A DNA stretch of 64,000 nt from Alphaproteobacteria bacterium (GTDB lineage: Bacteria; Pseudomonadota; Alphaproteobacteria; Micropepsales; Micropepsaceae). The notes below the pieces were generated by a model. The model was given only the letters and a program-made list of their open reading frames with translations. It was not told where the DNA came from and searched no databases. Both the position numbers and the translations under genes were made by a program. Shown here in pieces: positions 25,217 through 34,298 of this stretch (position 1 is its first letter; every line of letters starts with the position of its first letter). The stretch covers positions 99,690 through 163,689 of the forward strand of contig JAGWJY010000001.1 in the NCBI GenBank assembly GCA_028865545.1, written 5' to 3'.

Positions 25217-25232
25217 CGCTGCGCCGTCGTCT

Positions 25233-25418
25233 CTACTGGAAATGATGCGGGCGTTCGTAGACCAGAACTTCCCCGTCCCAGACCTCGATCCGCTTCATCC
25301 CTCTTTCCTTCATCGCATGTGCCAGCACCTTGGCCTGAAGGTCATTGGCGCAATTCGCGGCGACTTTCGTTTCCAGCGTTCCGTCATCGCTGCGGTAGCA
25401 GATTTCGTAACTCGGCAT
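25233..25418 (-). CDS. small hypothetical protein
   Basis: A 61-residue protein taken from MPSYEICYRSDDG (25418), after AGGAGAC on the minus strand. It has an alternating beta start (YEICYRSDDGTLETKVAANC), a helix (NDLQAKVLAHAMKERG) and a final strand KRIEVWDGEVLVYERP. This looks like a compact alpha/beta fold. No family is recognised. It is convergent with the Met/His-rich gene, the compound repeat lying between them. The stretch to 25643 on its other side is AT-richer and should hold its promoter and that of the next gene. Confidence 0.55.
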   Translation of the reverse strand: MPSYEICYRSDDGTLETKVAANCANDLQAKVLAHAMKERGMKRIEVWDGEVLVYERPHHFQ

Positions 25419-25643
25419 AGGCTGTCTCCTTCGACAAGCAGATGCCCCCATTGCTCGTCGAATTCTTGTGCCAGAAGCGCTTGAATGTCGAATGACAAAT
25501 CCGTTGTAATTCATTGAAATCTTTCGCTAGTTGGAAACATGGCGGGCTCTTCGCAAACCTGTCGCAAAGCTTCTTCTGTGACCTTTTGTTGACATTGGCC
25601 GCCACGCTTCCCACATCTTTGTGGAACGTGGGAGGGATGAGCC

Positions 25644-25997
25644 ATGGTGAATGCTTCTGGAAGCGCCCCCATACCGGCGACCGAGTCGGCGCGGACGCTG
25701 ACGATCATCATCTATCTGCTTTATCTGGCGGCGCTGGTGAACGGCATCACCGCGATCATCGGCGTGGCGCTGGCTTACGCCAAGCGCGAGGACGCGCGCG
25801 GCACGCCGTATGACAGCCACCTCGCCAATGCGATCGAGATTTTCTGGGTATTCCTGCTCGGGATGCTGGTCGCCGTACCGCTATGCTTCGTGATCGTCGG
25901 CATTCCGCTGGTGATCGGGCTGTATATCTGGGTGATCTTCCGCACCGTGAAGGGGTTGGTGCGCGCCGTCGACGGCCGGTCCTACTACTATTATTAG
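25644..25997 (+). CDS. DUF4870-like membrane protein
   Basis: A 117-residue protein with three membrane helices. LTIIIYLLYLAALVNGITAIIGVALAYAKRED, a loop SHLANAIEIFWVFLLGMLV and VIVGIPLVIGLYIWVIFRTVKGLVRAVDG are the DUF4870 pattern. The family is found in many bacteria without a proven role. GGAGGGATGAGCC precedes the ATG. It converges with the membrane protein at 25994 with a 4-bp stop overlap. Confidence 0.75.
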   Translation: MVNASGSAPIPATESARTLTIIIYLLYLAALVNGITAIIGVALAYAKREDARGTPYDSHLANAIEIFWVFLLGMLVAVPLCFVIVGIPLVIGLYIWVIFRTVKGLVRAVDGRSYYYY

Positions 25998-26536
25998 GCG
26001 CGCTGTCGCTTGACGATGTAGGCCACCGCCATCACGACCATCGCGGCGGCGAAGCCGACGGGCGGTATGATATACACCATCCATGGCGCGATGGAGGCGG
26101 TGGTGAAGCTGTCGCCCATTGCCACGCCCCAGAAGGTGCAGCTGCCGCCGCCTTCGTTGACGTTGCATCCGGGATAGATGGCGCTCATCACCACCAGCAC
26201 CGGCAGGAGCAGCGCCGCCGTGGGACCGGCGAACACGCCGATGAAAGCGCGCGCCGGACTGCGTGCCAGAATGGCGGCGAGCGCCACCAACAGCGCCAGC
26301 GGGATCAGCACCATCGCGTTCATGCTCAGGAGCCAGGAGATATCGAGCGCATGCTTGAAGAACACGCCGAGTTCCGGGAGCCGGCTGCAGGCCGCGGCCC
26401 CGGGCGGGCAACCTTCATGGCGCCCGATGTTCAGGATCGCCCAAGCCGCGGCGGCCGGCGCGGCGAAGGCCAACAGGCCCAGGAACCAGACCGTCTTTGC
26501 CAGATTGTGTCCGTTTTTCCGCAATGTCTTCACCAC
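25994..26536 (-). CDS. membrane protein, paralogue of the upstream gene
   Basis: About 180 residues from a GTG at 26536 (a second GTG follows at once); there is no better start downstream until residue 80 or so. Four to five hydrophobic segments are present with Cys-bearing loops (EGCPPGAAAC; PGCNVNEGGGSCTFWGVAMGDSF). The block SCTFWG-x-xMG-x-SF...TAS-I-P is shared with the gene at 26541-27134, so they are tandem duplicates with 4 bp between them. The periplasmic Cys suggest disulfide bonds. Function unknown. Confidence 0.6.
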   Translation of the reverse strand: MVKTLRKNGHNLAKTVWFLGLLAFAAPAAAAWAILNIGRHEGCPPGAAACSRLPELGVFFKHALDISWLLSMNAMVLIPLALLVALAAILARSPARAFIGVFAGPTAALLLPVLVVMSAIYPGCNVNEGGGSCTFWGVAMGDSFTTASIAPWMVYIIPPVGFAAAMVVMAVAYIVKRQRA

Positions 26537-26540
26537 GGAT

Positions 26541-27134
26541 TTATTCGTCGAACCGGCGCATCGCCAGGATCGCGGACTGGGTCGGCGCCTTGGGCCGCGG
26601 CCGCGCAAAAAACCAGCCGAGGATGCCCAGCACCACCGCCAGTGCGAACGAGAAGTCGGCAATGCCGTAGATCATGTCGGGGATGCTGGCGGCGGTATGA
26701 AAGCTCATCCCCATCTGCGCGCCCCACAGCGTGCAGCTGCCGATGCCGTCATTGCTGACCGGGCAACCGTCATACTTCGAGATATAGACGGCGAACATCG
26801 GCAATACCGGCGCCAGGATCGGCAGCAGCAGCATGCTCAGCGTGCCGAGCAGAGGTCGGTGGGCGACAAACGCCGCCAGCGTCGCGACCAGCGACAGCCC
26901 GATGAGGAAGAAGGCGTTGGTGCCGACGATCCACGCGAGCGACAGCGTGTCGTGCAAACCGCCGCCCAGCATCATGCCGCGGCACAATTCGGGGCCGGGC
27001 GCACATTGCGCGCCGAGCGCCACACCGCGCACGATCCACACCAGCAGCGCCGGACCGAGCAAAAGCGTCACGCAGACGCCCCAAACGGTAAGCGCCGCCC
27101 GCCTTTTTCCAGCGTGTGTGTCATGCCCCTGCAT
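26541..27134 (-). CDS. membrane protein, first of a tandem pair
   Basis: A 197-residue protein with four or five hydrophobic segments. It carries Cys-rich loops (GAQCAPGPELC; KYDGCPVSNDGIGSCTLWGAQMGMSFHTAASIP) matching those of the next gene. AGGAGC abuts the ATG, an unusually short spacing, so the true start is uncertain. Downstream it is followed after 4 bp by its paralogue. I recognise no family. Confidence 0.65.
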   Translation of the reverse strand: MQGHDTHAGKRRAALTVWGVCVTLLLGPALLVWIVRGVALGAQCAPGPELCRGMMLGGGLHDTLSLAWIVGTNAFFLIGLSLVATLAAFVAHRPLLGTLSMLLLPILAPVLPMFAVYISKYDGCPVSNDGIGSCTLWGAQMGMSFHTAASIPDMIYGIADFSFALAVVLGILGWFFARPRPKAPTQSAILAMRRFDE

Positions 27135-27327
27135 GCTCCTATGTTAGGCACATTGATGCGCCGAGCGGCAAAAATGATTAAAGCATGATTAACGCTGACG
27201 TTTATGCCAGCGGCTGCGCAAAATCCGCTAAAGGCTTCGCAAAACGCGTTTTTTTGTTCCCTTGCGACATCTCGCTAAGGCACGCCCTCCCGTGATAGTA
27301 GCAAGCGGGCATTGCGGGACCGGTGGC

Positions 27328-27636
27328 ATGCGGAAAATCCTCCTCCTGTCGGGCGGCTGGTGCCTGGTGGTGATCGGGGTCGTGCTGACGCCGGCGCCGG
27401 TACCTATTCCCTTGATCGGCGTGGTACCCCTGCTGGTCGGCTGTGCAATCCTGTCCCGGCATTCGAAGAGTTTTCGCCGCGGACTGCAGCGGCTACGGCA
27501 CCGCTTCGACTTTCTCTCGCATTGGCTCGAAGGCATGCATCCCCGCTTTCCCCTGCATGTGAAAACCATGATCCGGCGTACCCGCCCGCACGCGCTGCTG
27601 CGTCTGGCGCGGATGCGCGTGCGCCGTCACAGCTGA
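27328..27636 (+). CDS. small membrane protein, possibly PGPGW-like
   Basis: A 102-residue protein starting at MRKILLLSGGW (27328). Two hydrophobic segments surround a proline loop (VLTPAPVPIPLIGVVPLLVGCAIL). A basic C-terminal tail follows (FRRGLQRLRHRF...RRTRPHALLRLARMRVRRHS). The layout resembles small PGPGW transmembrane proteins. Its TGA overlaps the next ATG (TGATG at 27634), so it is translationally coupled to the hydrolase. Confidence 0.55.
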   Translation: MRKILLLSGGWCLVVIGVVLTPAPVPIPLIGVVPLLVGCAILSRHSKSFRRGLQRLRHRFDFLSHWLEGMHPRFPLHVKTMIRRTRPHALLRLARMRVRRHS

Positions 27637-28526
27637 TGCCGATCCCCTTCAACCGCAATTTCCATGCGCCCTATGGCGACATGCTGCGTCTCAGTCCGCT
27701 GGTACGGCGTCTGCTGGCGAACAACCCCGGCCCGTTCACTTTCATGGGTACCGGCGTCTATGTCGTAGGCACGGACGAGGTGGCGGTGATCGATCCCGGT
27801 CCGCTGCTGCCGCTTCATCTCGAGGCCTTGAAGTGGGCCTTGGCGGAGGTTCGCGTCAGCCACATCCTGATCACCCACACCCACGCCGATCATTCGCCGG
27901 CGGCGCGCGCGGTGAAGCAATGGACGGGTGCGCCGATCTATGCCTTCGGGCCGCATCCCGCGCGCAGCGACGATGGCGTGCGGGTGGAAGAGGGCGGCGA
28001 CCGTGATTTCGTTCCGGATGTGCGGGTGAAGGACGGCGAGACGATTACGGGCAGCGGCTGGACGATCGATTGCCTGCACACGCCGGGTCACATCTCCAAC
28101 CACATGTGCTATGCGCTGCGCCAGGAGCGCGCGCTGTTCACCGGCGATCACGTGATGGGCTGGTCCACCACGGTGGTGTCGCCGCCCGACGGCGACATGC
28201 GCGACTACATTGCTTCACTGAAGAAGCTGATGGCGCGCCAGGACCGCATCCTTTATCCGACTCATGGCGGGCCGGTGGAAAACCCCGCCCCATTTCTTGC
28301 CGCCTATCTCGCCCATCGCCTCGAACGCGAAGCCCAGATCGTTGGCTGCCTGCAACGCGGCATCAAAACGATCCCCGACATGGTCGCCACACTTTACGCC
28401 GATGTCGACAACCGCCTGCATCCCGCCGCCGCGCGCTCGGTGGAGGCGCATCTGATCAAACTGGAGAAGGACGGGCGCGTGGCGGTGGACGACAAGCATA
28501 TTCTGGCGCGATACGAACTGCGGTGA
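27636..28526 (+). CDS. metallo-beta-lactamase-fold hydrolase
   Basis: A 296-residue enzyme. The zinc motif is THTHADHSPA, with further ligands in TPGHISNH (His), TGDHVMG (Asp) and YPTHGGP (His). The C-terminal winged-helix extension (IPDMVATLYADV...AHLIKLEKDGRV) is as in LACTB2-type hydrolases. Such proteins act as thioesterases, lactonases or endoribonucleases; the extension favours the LACTB2 group. Translation is coupled to the small membrane protein upstream. It converges with asnA. Confidence 0.88.
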   Translation: MPIPFNRNFHAPYGDMLRLSPLVRRLLANNPGPFTFMGTGVYVVGTDEVAVIDPGPLLPLHLEALKWALAEVRVSHILITHTHADHSPAARAVKQWTGAPIYAFGPHPARSDDGVRVEEGGDRDFVPDVRVKDGETITGSGWTIDCLHTPGHISNHMCYALRQERALFTGDHVMGWSTTVVSPPDGDMRDYIASLKKLMARQDRILYPTHGGPVENPAPFLAAYLAHRLEREAQIVGCLQRGIKTIPDMVATLYADVDNRLHPAAARSVEAHLIKLEKDGRVAVDDKHILARYELR

Positions 28527-28568
28527 GCATTCGCTGCGCCGCCGGCACACCGACTTCGCCCGTCCGGC

Positions 28569-29696
28569 CTATTCCAGCACGACAATGTTCTTCTGCGCGC
28601 AGATCTCCTTCAACTGTTTGGGCCACACCGAGACGGTCACCTCGCCCAGATGGGCGGCACGCAACAGATACATGAACGTCCGCGCCTGGCCGATGCCGCC
28701 GCCGATACTGAGCGGAATCTGATCGTTGAGGATCGCCTGGTGATACGGCAGCTTGAGGAAGTCCTCCTGGCCGGAGAGCTTTAACTGCACCTTGAGGGTT
28801 TCCTTGGTCACGCGGATTCCCATGCTGGAGAGTTCGTGGCGCCGCCGGGTGACGGGGTTCCACACCAGGATGTCGCCGTTGAGGCCGTGCGTTTCCCGCC
28901 CTGTCATGCTCGCGGTGTCGGTGACCCAGTCGTCGTAATCGGCAGCGCGCATCTCGTGCGGATAGCCGTCCTTGAGGACCCAGCCGATGCCGATAATGAA
29001 CACCGCGGGGTGGCGCTGCAGGATGGCCGTCTCGCGCTCCTTGCGGGACATGCCGGGATATTCCGCCAGAAGGTCTTCGGCGTGGATGAAGGTGATGTCT
29101 TCGGGAATTTGCGGATAACCGCCTTTCAGCAGAGCCGGGAAGCGCTCCTGGGCATGCAGGCCGGCGCCCCGGATCACCTTCCAGATGTCGCGTACGGTGC
29201 TCTTGAGGAACGACAGCTCACGGCGGTCCGGCGTGATGCGTTGTTCCCAATCCCACTGATCGACATAGGAGCTGTGATCGTGGTCGAGGAAGTAATCTTT
29301 GCGCACCGCGCGCATGTCCGTGCAGATGCCTTCACCGGGCTTGCAGCCGAACTGCGCCAGCGCCATGCGCTTCCACTTGGTCGCCGCCTGGACCACCTGC
29401 GCCTCGATGCGCTTGTCGAGACCAAGACCGCAGGGAAATTCCACGGGTGTCCTGGAGCCGTCGCGGTCGAGGTAGTCGTTGACGCCGCTGGCCTTGTCCA
29501 CGATGAGCGGCACCTGGACCATGTCCAGGTTCAGCGCCTTGCAGAGATTGTCCTCGATATAGCGCTTGATCGCGAACACGGCCCTTTGCGTATCCATGCG
29601 GCCGAGCATGGGCCGGTAATCATTGGGGAGAATCTTCGCGACCTCCTCATATGTGCTGATTCCAGGTCCCGCCAGGTCCGCAGTCTTGTTCGACAT
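28569..29696 (-). CDS. asnA: aspartate-ammonia ligase (asparagine synthetase A)
   Basis: A 375-residue AsnA, which makes asparagine from aspartate, ammonia and ATP; its fold is that of class II aminoacyl-tRNA synthetases. Diagnostic segments are FAIKRYIEDNLCKALNL, DYLDRDGSRTPVEF, the DDYFLDHDHSSYVDQWDWE-like block and the C-terminal GGGIGQARTFMYLL. GGAGGAG lies well placed before the ATG. It is longer than the usual 330 residues. AsnA is less usual in alphaproteobacteria, which mostly use AsnB or the amidotransferase route, so acquisition by transfer is possible. It is a single gene. Confidence 0.95.
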   Translation of the reverse strand: MSNKTADLAGPGISTYEEVAKILPNDYRPMLGRMDTQRAVFAIKRYIEDNLCKALNLDMVQVPLIVDKASGVNDYLDRDGSRTPVEFPCGLGLDKRIEAQVVQAATKWKRMALAQFGCKPGEGICTDMRAVRKDYFLDHDHSSYVDQWDWEQRITPDRRELSFLKSTVRDIWKVIRGAGLHAQERFPALLKGGYPQIPEDITFIHAEDLLAEYPGMSRKERETAILQRHPAVFIIGIGWVLKDGYPHEMRAADYDDWVTDTASMTGRETHGLNGDILVWNPVTRRRHELSSMGIRVTKETLKVQLKLSGQEDFLKLPYHQAILNDQIPLSIGGGIGQARTFMYLLRAAHLGEVTVSVWPKQLKEICAQKNIVVLE

Positions 29697-29795
29697 GTGA
29701 TCTCCTCCTCGGGTGTAGTCAGGCTAAAACCTCACCTGGGTTTTGGAGACGAAGGTATTTCGCGCGTCGGCAAGACATCCATGCGCAAAATCAAT

Positions 29796-29843
29796 ACGGC
29801 CTTAAAAGTGTGGGTTCGCTAATGCTTCCTCTTTCAAGGCCGT
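29796..29843. promoter_or_regulatory. spaced inverted repeat between asnA and the amidohydrolase
   Basis: ACGGCCTT (29796-29803) and AAGGCCGT (29836-29843), perfect 8-bp arms, 32 bp apart, in the divergent spacer. It could be a looped operator or a hairpin in the leader of the amidohydrolase. Confidence 0.35.
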
Positions 29844-29900
29844 GTAAAAGGTATGATTGTTCCACCGAGAACGGCTGAGGATACAATTTCATTGTCTCGC

Positions 29901-31100
29901 ATGCCTTCTTCCCTGCTTCTTCGTCCTGCCCGCGTATGGAGCGGCGGCGCATCGCATGACGGCTGGGCCGTTCTCGTGCGCGGCAATCGCATCGCGGCGG
30001 TCGGCGCTAATCTGAAGGCGGCGGACGCCGAGGTCGTCGATCTTCCCGGCGCCACGCTGCTGCCCGGTCTGATGGATCTGCATTCGCATCTCTTCCTGCA
30101 TCCCTACAACGAGACGCTGTGGGACGATCAGGTGCTGAAGGAGAGTGAGGCCTACCGTACGGTGCGCGCCGTGCGCCACGCCGAGGCGACGCTGCGCGCC
30201 GGCTTTACGACCTTGCGCGATCTCGGCACCGAAGGCGCGGGCTATGCCGACGCGGCGCTCAAGCGTGCGATCGACGAGGGCCTGGTGCCGGGACCGCGCC
30301 TGTTCGTGGCGACCCGAGCTATCGTCGCCACCGGCTCTTACGGGCCGGCGCGCGCCGCCTATCGCACCGATTGCTGCTTCCCGCAGGGCGCAGAAGAAGC
30401 GAGCGGCGTCGACGAAGTGGTGCGCGCCGTGCGTCTGCAGGCCAGTCATGGCGCCGACTGGATCAAGCTGTACGCCGATTATCGCGCCGGCCCGGGCGGC
30501 TCCGTGGTGGCGACCTTTTCGGAAGACGAGCTGAAAGCAGCCGTCGACGCTGCGCATTCGCTCGGCCGGCCGGTGTCGGTGCATGCCAGCGGCGACGAAG
30601 GCATGCGGCGCTCGGCGAATGCCGGTGTCGACTCCATCGAACACGGTTACGGCGGCACGCGCGCCACCTTCGCGCTGATGGCGAAGAAGAAGATTGCCTT
30701 CCTGCCGACGCTGACGGCGGTGGAAGCGATCTGCTCCTATTTTCATGGCCATGAGCCGGGCGGCGATCCGCATGAACGCATGGAGGAGGCGGCGCAGGCT
30801 TTCGCCTTTGCCCGCGCCGAGGGCGTGCGGATAGGTTGCGGCAGCGATGTCGGCGTCTTTCCGCATGGCGAGAACGTCCGCGAGCTTCAGTGGATGGTGA
30901 AGCACGGCATGGGTGCGAGCGAGGCGTTGCTCGCCGCGACCTCGATCAATGCCGCGATCCTTGGCAAGCAGAACGAGCTTGGAGAAATCAAGGAGGGCTT
31001 CCTCGCCGATCTGGTTGCGGTCGACGGCGATCCCACGCAAGACGTCGCGGCGCTGAAGAACGTGCGGCTGGTGGTAAAAGACGGCGCGCGGGCGGCATGA
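29901..31100 (+). CDS. metal-dependent amidohydrolase (imidazolonepropionase/prolidase-like)
   Basis: A 399-residue amidohydrolase started at [13 protein letters not shown] (29901). The first metal motif is DLHSHLF, then the Lys strand DWIKLYAD, the His in VSVHASG, a second His in DSIEHGYG and the final Asp in IGCGSDVG. The C-terminus returns to the small beta domain ([13 protein letters not shown]). This order is that of the subgroup hydrolysing dipeptides or cyclic amides. No signal peptide, so it is cytoplasmic. Its stop overlaps the transporter start (ATGA), so the two probably handle the same compound. Confidence 0.88.
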   Translation: MPSSLLLRPARVWSGGASHDGWAVLVRGNRIAAVGANLKAADAEVVDLPGATLLPGLMDLHSHLFLHPYNETLWDDQVLKESEAYRTVRAVRHAEATLRAGFTTLRDLGTEGAGYADAALKRAIDEGLVPGPRLFVATRAIVATGSYGPARAAYRTDCCFPQGAEEASGVDEVVRAVRLQASHGADWIKLYADYRAGPGGSVVATFSEDELKAAVDAAHSLGRPVSVHASGDEGMRRSANAGVDSIEHGYGGTRATFALMAKKKIAFLPTLTAVEAICSYFHGHEPGGDPHERMEEAAQAFAFARAEGVRIGCGSDVGVFPHGENVRELQWMVKHGMGASEALLAATSINAAILGKQNELGEIKEGFLADLVAVDGDPTQDVAALKNVRLVVKDGARAA

Positions 31101-32329
31101 TCGACATTCTGTCGCGGCCGCAGAGCGCGGCAGCAGTTCTCATCTTTGCGGCGACCTATCTGGTACTGGCGATCGGCCGGTTGCCGGGATTCCGCCTCGA
31201 CCGCACCGGCGCGGCCTTCCTGGGCGCGGCGCTGATGGTGGCGGCGGGTGTGCTCAGCCTGAAGCAAGCCATGCAGGCCGTCGACTTCGACACCATCGCG
31301 CTTCTGCTCGGCATGATGATCGTGGTCGCCAATCTGCGGCTGTCGGGCTTCTTCCGGCTGGTGACGGCGCTCGCCGTGCGTCGCGTAAACCACCCGCTGA
31401 CGCTGCTGATCGTCATCGTGCTGGTTTCCGGTGTGCTGTCGGCCTTTCTGGTGAACGACACGATCTGCCTGGTGCTGACGCCACTGGTACTGGATGTCGT
31501 CCTGAAGCTGGAACGGCCGGCGGTGCCTTATCTGCTCGCCACCGCCATGGCGTCGAACATCGGCAGCGTGGCGACGATCACCGGCAATCCGCAGAACATC
31601 ATCATCGGCAGCATCTCGGGGCTTTCCTACAGCCATTTCGCCGGCGCGCTGGCGCCGGTGGCGGCGACCGGTCTGGTGCTGACGGTGGCGCTGATCGCGC
31701 TTGTCTGGCGGCGCGAATTCCTGACGCCGGCGCGCATTGCCATGCCGGCGCTGCCGCCGGTACGGGCGCATGCCGGCATGATCGTCAAGACGCTGCTGGT
31801 AACCGCGGCGCTGATCGCCGCTTTCTTCCTGGGTGTCGAGCCAGGCAAAGCCGCCGTGGTGGCGGGCGGCGTGCTGCTGCTGACGCGGCGGGTGAAAATC
31901 GAAAAGATGTATGCCGAGGTCGACTGGACGCTGCTGCTGATGTTCGTCGGTCTGTTCATCGTGGTGGCGGGATTCGAGAGGAGCCTGCTGACGCCCGGCG
32001 TGATTCGCCAGGTCGCGGCGCAGCACTTCGACCATCCCGCGGTTCTCAGCCTGATCACCGCCGCCCTGTCGAATGTGGTGAGCAATGTGCCGGCGGTGCT
32101 GGTGCTGCGTCCCTTCGTTTCGGGCCTTGCCGATCCCGCCCATGCCTGGCTGGTGGTGGCGATGGCGGCAACGCTGGCGGGGAATTTCACTCTGCTCGGT
32201 TCGGTGGCAAATTTGATCGTGGCGCAGAAGGCGCGTATGCGCGGCGTGAATCTGCCCTTCTGGGATTATTTTGCCGTCGGCGCGCCACTGACGGTGTTGA
32301 CGATCCTTATCGGCGTCTGGCTGCTGTAA
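31097..32329 (+). CDS. ArsB/NhaD/CitMHS-type anion transporter
   Basis: A 410-residue membrane protein with 10-12 helices of the ion-transporter superfamily. The duplicated re-entrant motifs are [15 protein letters not shown]...[17 protein letters not shown] and [14 protein letters not shown]...[16 protein letters not shown]. It starts in the amidohydrolase stop, so its substrate may be linked to that enzyme (an organic acid or peptide derivative; inference). There is no ars gene nearby, so arsenite export is not supported. Confidence 0.85.
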   Translation: MIDILSRPQSAAAVLIFAATYLVLAIGRLPGFRLDRTGAAFLGAALMVAAGVLSLKQAMQAVDFDTIALLLGMMIVVANLRLSGFFRLVTALAVRRVNHPLTLLIVIVLVSGVLSAFLVNDTICLVLTPLVLDVVLKLERPAVPYLLATAMASNIGSVATITGNPQNIIIGSISGLSYSHFAGALAPVAATGLVLTVALIALVWRREFLTPARIAMPALPPVRAHAGMIVKTLLVTAALIAAFFLGVEPGKAAVVAGGVLLLTRRVKIEKMYAEVDWTLLLMFVGLFIVVAGFERSLLTPGVIRQVAAQHFDHPAVLSLITAALSNVVSNVPAVLVLRPFVSGLADPAHAWLVVAMAATLAGNFTLLGSVANLIVAQKARMRGVNLPFWDYFAVGAPLTVLTILIGVWLL

Positions 32330-32398
32330 CCGGACGGGCGAGCTTTCATCGCCTATCGTGGATCGATTAGACTCCCGAATGGAACAGAAGGAGGAATG

Positions 32399-33478
32399 AT
32401 GACGGAAACCTTTGCTTTTCTCGGTCACCACTTCGATGGTGTGAACGTCGGCGATGCGCTGACCTTCGCGATCATCTCGCTGGTCGTCTATGCCGCCTTG
32501 CGGACCCTGCGCGGTCTGCTGCTGCGCTACGTCAAACCGTCGGCCGCGAAGGCCAGAACCGCCGCCCTCTCCAAGATGCTGGTCGGCCTGATCAAGTCGA
32601 CCAATTCGCTCTTCCTGCTAGTGGTGGCGCTGTATTGCGGCAGCTACGCCTTGCCGCTGCGTGGACGTGCGGAGAGCACGGTCGAGACCATCATTCAGGT
32701 CGCCGTCTTGCTGCAGCTCGGCATCTGGGGCCTTCGCGTCGTGCTTTACAGCATCGAAGGGTTCGTCGGCCGCCAACCGCTGGACGACAGCGCGCGCCTC
32801 GCCACCGCCATGGGGGCGATCACCTTCATCGCCCGCGTGGTGGTGTGGTCGCTGGTCGGCCTGCTGGTGCTCAGCGCGCTCAATATCAACATCACCGCGC
32901 TGGTCACCGGCCTGGGCATCGGCGGCGTTGCGGTGGCCCTGGCGGCGCAGAACATCCTTGGCGACCTTTTCGCCTCGCTGTCCATCGTGCTCGATCAGCC
33001 ATTTGCCGTCGGACATTTCATCGTGGTCGGGGACATGTCCGGCACGGTCGAGCATGTCGGCATCAAGAGCACGCGCATACGCAGCCTCTCCGGCGAGCAG
33101 ATCGTGCAGTCCAACGCCAATCTGCTGAGCGCCCGTATCCACAATTACAAGCACCTCTACGAGCGCCGCGTCCTCTTCGCCATCGGCGTCACCTACGACA
33201 CGCCGCCTGAGAAGCTGGAGGCGATCCCGGCGATGATCCGCGATGCCATAAAGGCGAACGACCGCACGCGCTTCGACCGTGCACATTTCAAGGATTTCGG
33301 CGACTCCTCGCTGAATTTCGAGATCGTCTATTACGTGCTGAGCTCGGATTATGGCACATATATGGATATTCAGCAGCGCATCAATCTGGAACTGGTCAAG
33401 CGCTTCGCGGCCGAGAAGATCGAATTCGCCTTCCCGACGCGAACGCTTTACGTGAATCAGGTCGGCAAGGTGGCGTGA
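32399..33478 (+). CDS. MscS-family mechanosensitive channel
   Basis: A 359-residue channel. AAGGAGG spaces better to the second of two adjacent ATGs. Three to five membrane helices come first. The pore helix is GLGIGGVAVALAAQNILGDLFASL, with the Gly/Ala packing pattern, then the beta domain LDQPFAVGHFIVVGDMSGTVEHVGIKSTRIRSLSGEQIVQSNANLL and the C-terminal alpha/beta domain. It opens on osmotic downshock to release solutes. It is larger than E. coli MscS by about 70 residues, from extra N-terminal helices. Single gene. Confidence 0.93.
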   Translation: MTETFAFLGHHFDGVNVGDALTFAIISLVVYAALRTLRGLLLRYVKPSAAKARTAALSKMLVGLIKSTNSLFLLVVALYCGSYALPLRGRAESTVETIIQVAVLLQLGIWGLRVVLYSIEGFVGRQPLDDSARLATAMGAITFIARVVVWSLVGLLVLSALNINITALVTGLGIGGVAVALAAQNILGDLFASLSIVLDQPFAVGHFIVVGDMSGTVEHVGIKSTRIRSLSGEQIVQSNANLLSARIHNYKHLYERRVLFAIGVTYDTPPEKLEAIPAMIRDAIKANDRTRFDRAHFKDFGDSSLNFEIVYYVLSSDYGTYMDIQQRINLELVKRFAAEKIEFAFPTRTLYVNQVGKVA

Positions 33479-33491
33479 GTCGTACGCGGCG

Positions 33492-34277
33492 TCAGTCGCC
33501 TTTTTCCTTGTCGAGGAACTCGCGGACGATGTCGGCGTTGCGGCCCATGTCGCGCCTTCCGACACGGCTCTTGGAGCGGATGTCGATGCGCACGCCATAG
33601 GTGCCCGCCGGCCGCACCCGGATCACGATGTCGGAGACGATGCCGAACCAGAAGCTGCTGTCCGTCGCCTCGATGCGCCCGGTCTTGAAATCGAACGACG
33701 CCACCTGCCAGTCCAGCGCGTTCACCGCATTGAGGGCGCGCCAGAAATACTTGGCGTAGAATTCCTTCAGGGTCGCATTCCCCCTCAGACGTTCGAGCGG
33801 TTTGATGTCCTGGTAGGCGTATTTCTGGGCCAGCGCCGTCGGCATCTGGTCGCCGCCATAGGTCACGATTGCCGGTCCGTCATAACTCGCGGGATTGGGC
33901 GCGCCTTTGCGCCAGGCGAGCAGAGTGTGGAATTGCGGCGCGTCGCCGATGTCGGTGGAGATATCGTGGATCGGCGGCAGGGAGTAGGCCAGCCACACAT
34001 GGTCGACCGGAATGCCGACCAGCAGCAGCGAGCCGATCAGGCCGACCAGTCCGGCGCGCAAGCCCAGGCTGTTGTTCGCCGCCAGCGCGCGCCAAATCCA
34101 CATGACACCGCTGACCAGTCCGACGCCGCCGACCGTCACGCCCGGCACCAGAATCTTGACCCCCAGCGCATAGGACCAGAAGCCCAGCCGCGTTCCGAAA
34201 CAGGCGGCCAGCGCGATAGCGGCGCCCGCAACAAAGCAGCCGAGCGCCGCCTTCGCGAGAATAGGCTGATAACGCAT
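33492..34277 (-). CDS. DUF1499 family membrane protein
   Basis: A 261-residue protein. Three membrane helices lie within residues 10-110, then the DUF1499 domain: YQDIKPLERLRGNATLKEFYAKYFWRALNAVNALDWQVASFDFKTGRIEATDSSFWFGIVSDIVIRVRP...DIRSKSRVGRRDMGRNADIVREFL. The final RSxSRxGxxDxGxN is diagnostic. The role is unknown. It is 22 bp downstream of the acyl-CoA ligase gene on the same strand and may be co-transcribed. Confidence 0.88.
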   Translation of the reverse strand: MRYQPILAKAALGCFVAGAAIALAACFGTRLGFWSYALGVKILVPGVTVGGVGLVSGVMWIWRALAANNSLGLRAGLVGLIGSLLLVGIPVDHVWLAYSLPPIHDISTDIGDAPQFHTLLAWRKGAPNPASYDGPAIVTYGGDQMPTALAQKYAYQDIKPLERLRGNATLKEFYAKYFWRALNAVNALDWQVASFDFKTGRIEATDSSFWFGIVSDIVIRVRPAGTYGVRIDIRSKSRVGRRDMGRNADIVREFLDKEKGD

Positions 34278-34298
34278 AGTCCCCTATCTACCCTGTCG

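Noticed and set aside
31097..32329. Arsenite efflux pump ArsB
   Set aside because: The superfamily is right, but no arsR or arsC lies nearby and the gene is coupled to an amidohydrolase, so the substrate is left open.
30887..32431. 514-codon minus-strand frame over the amidohydrolase and transporter genes
   Set aside because: Antisense of two coupled genes with clear motifs.
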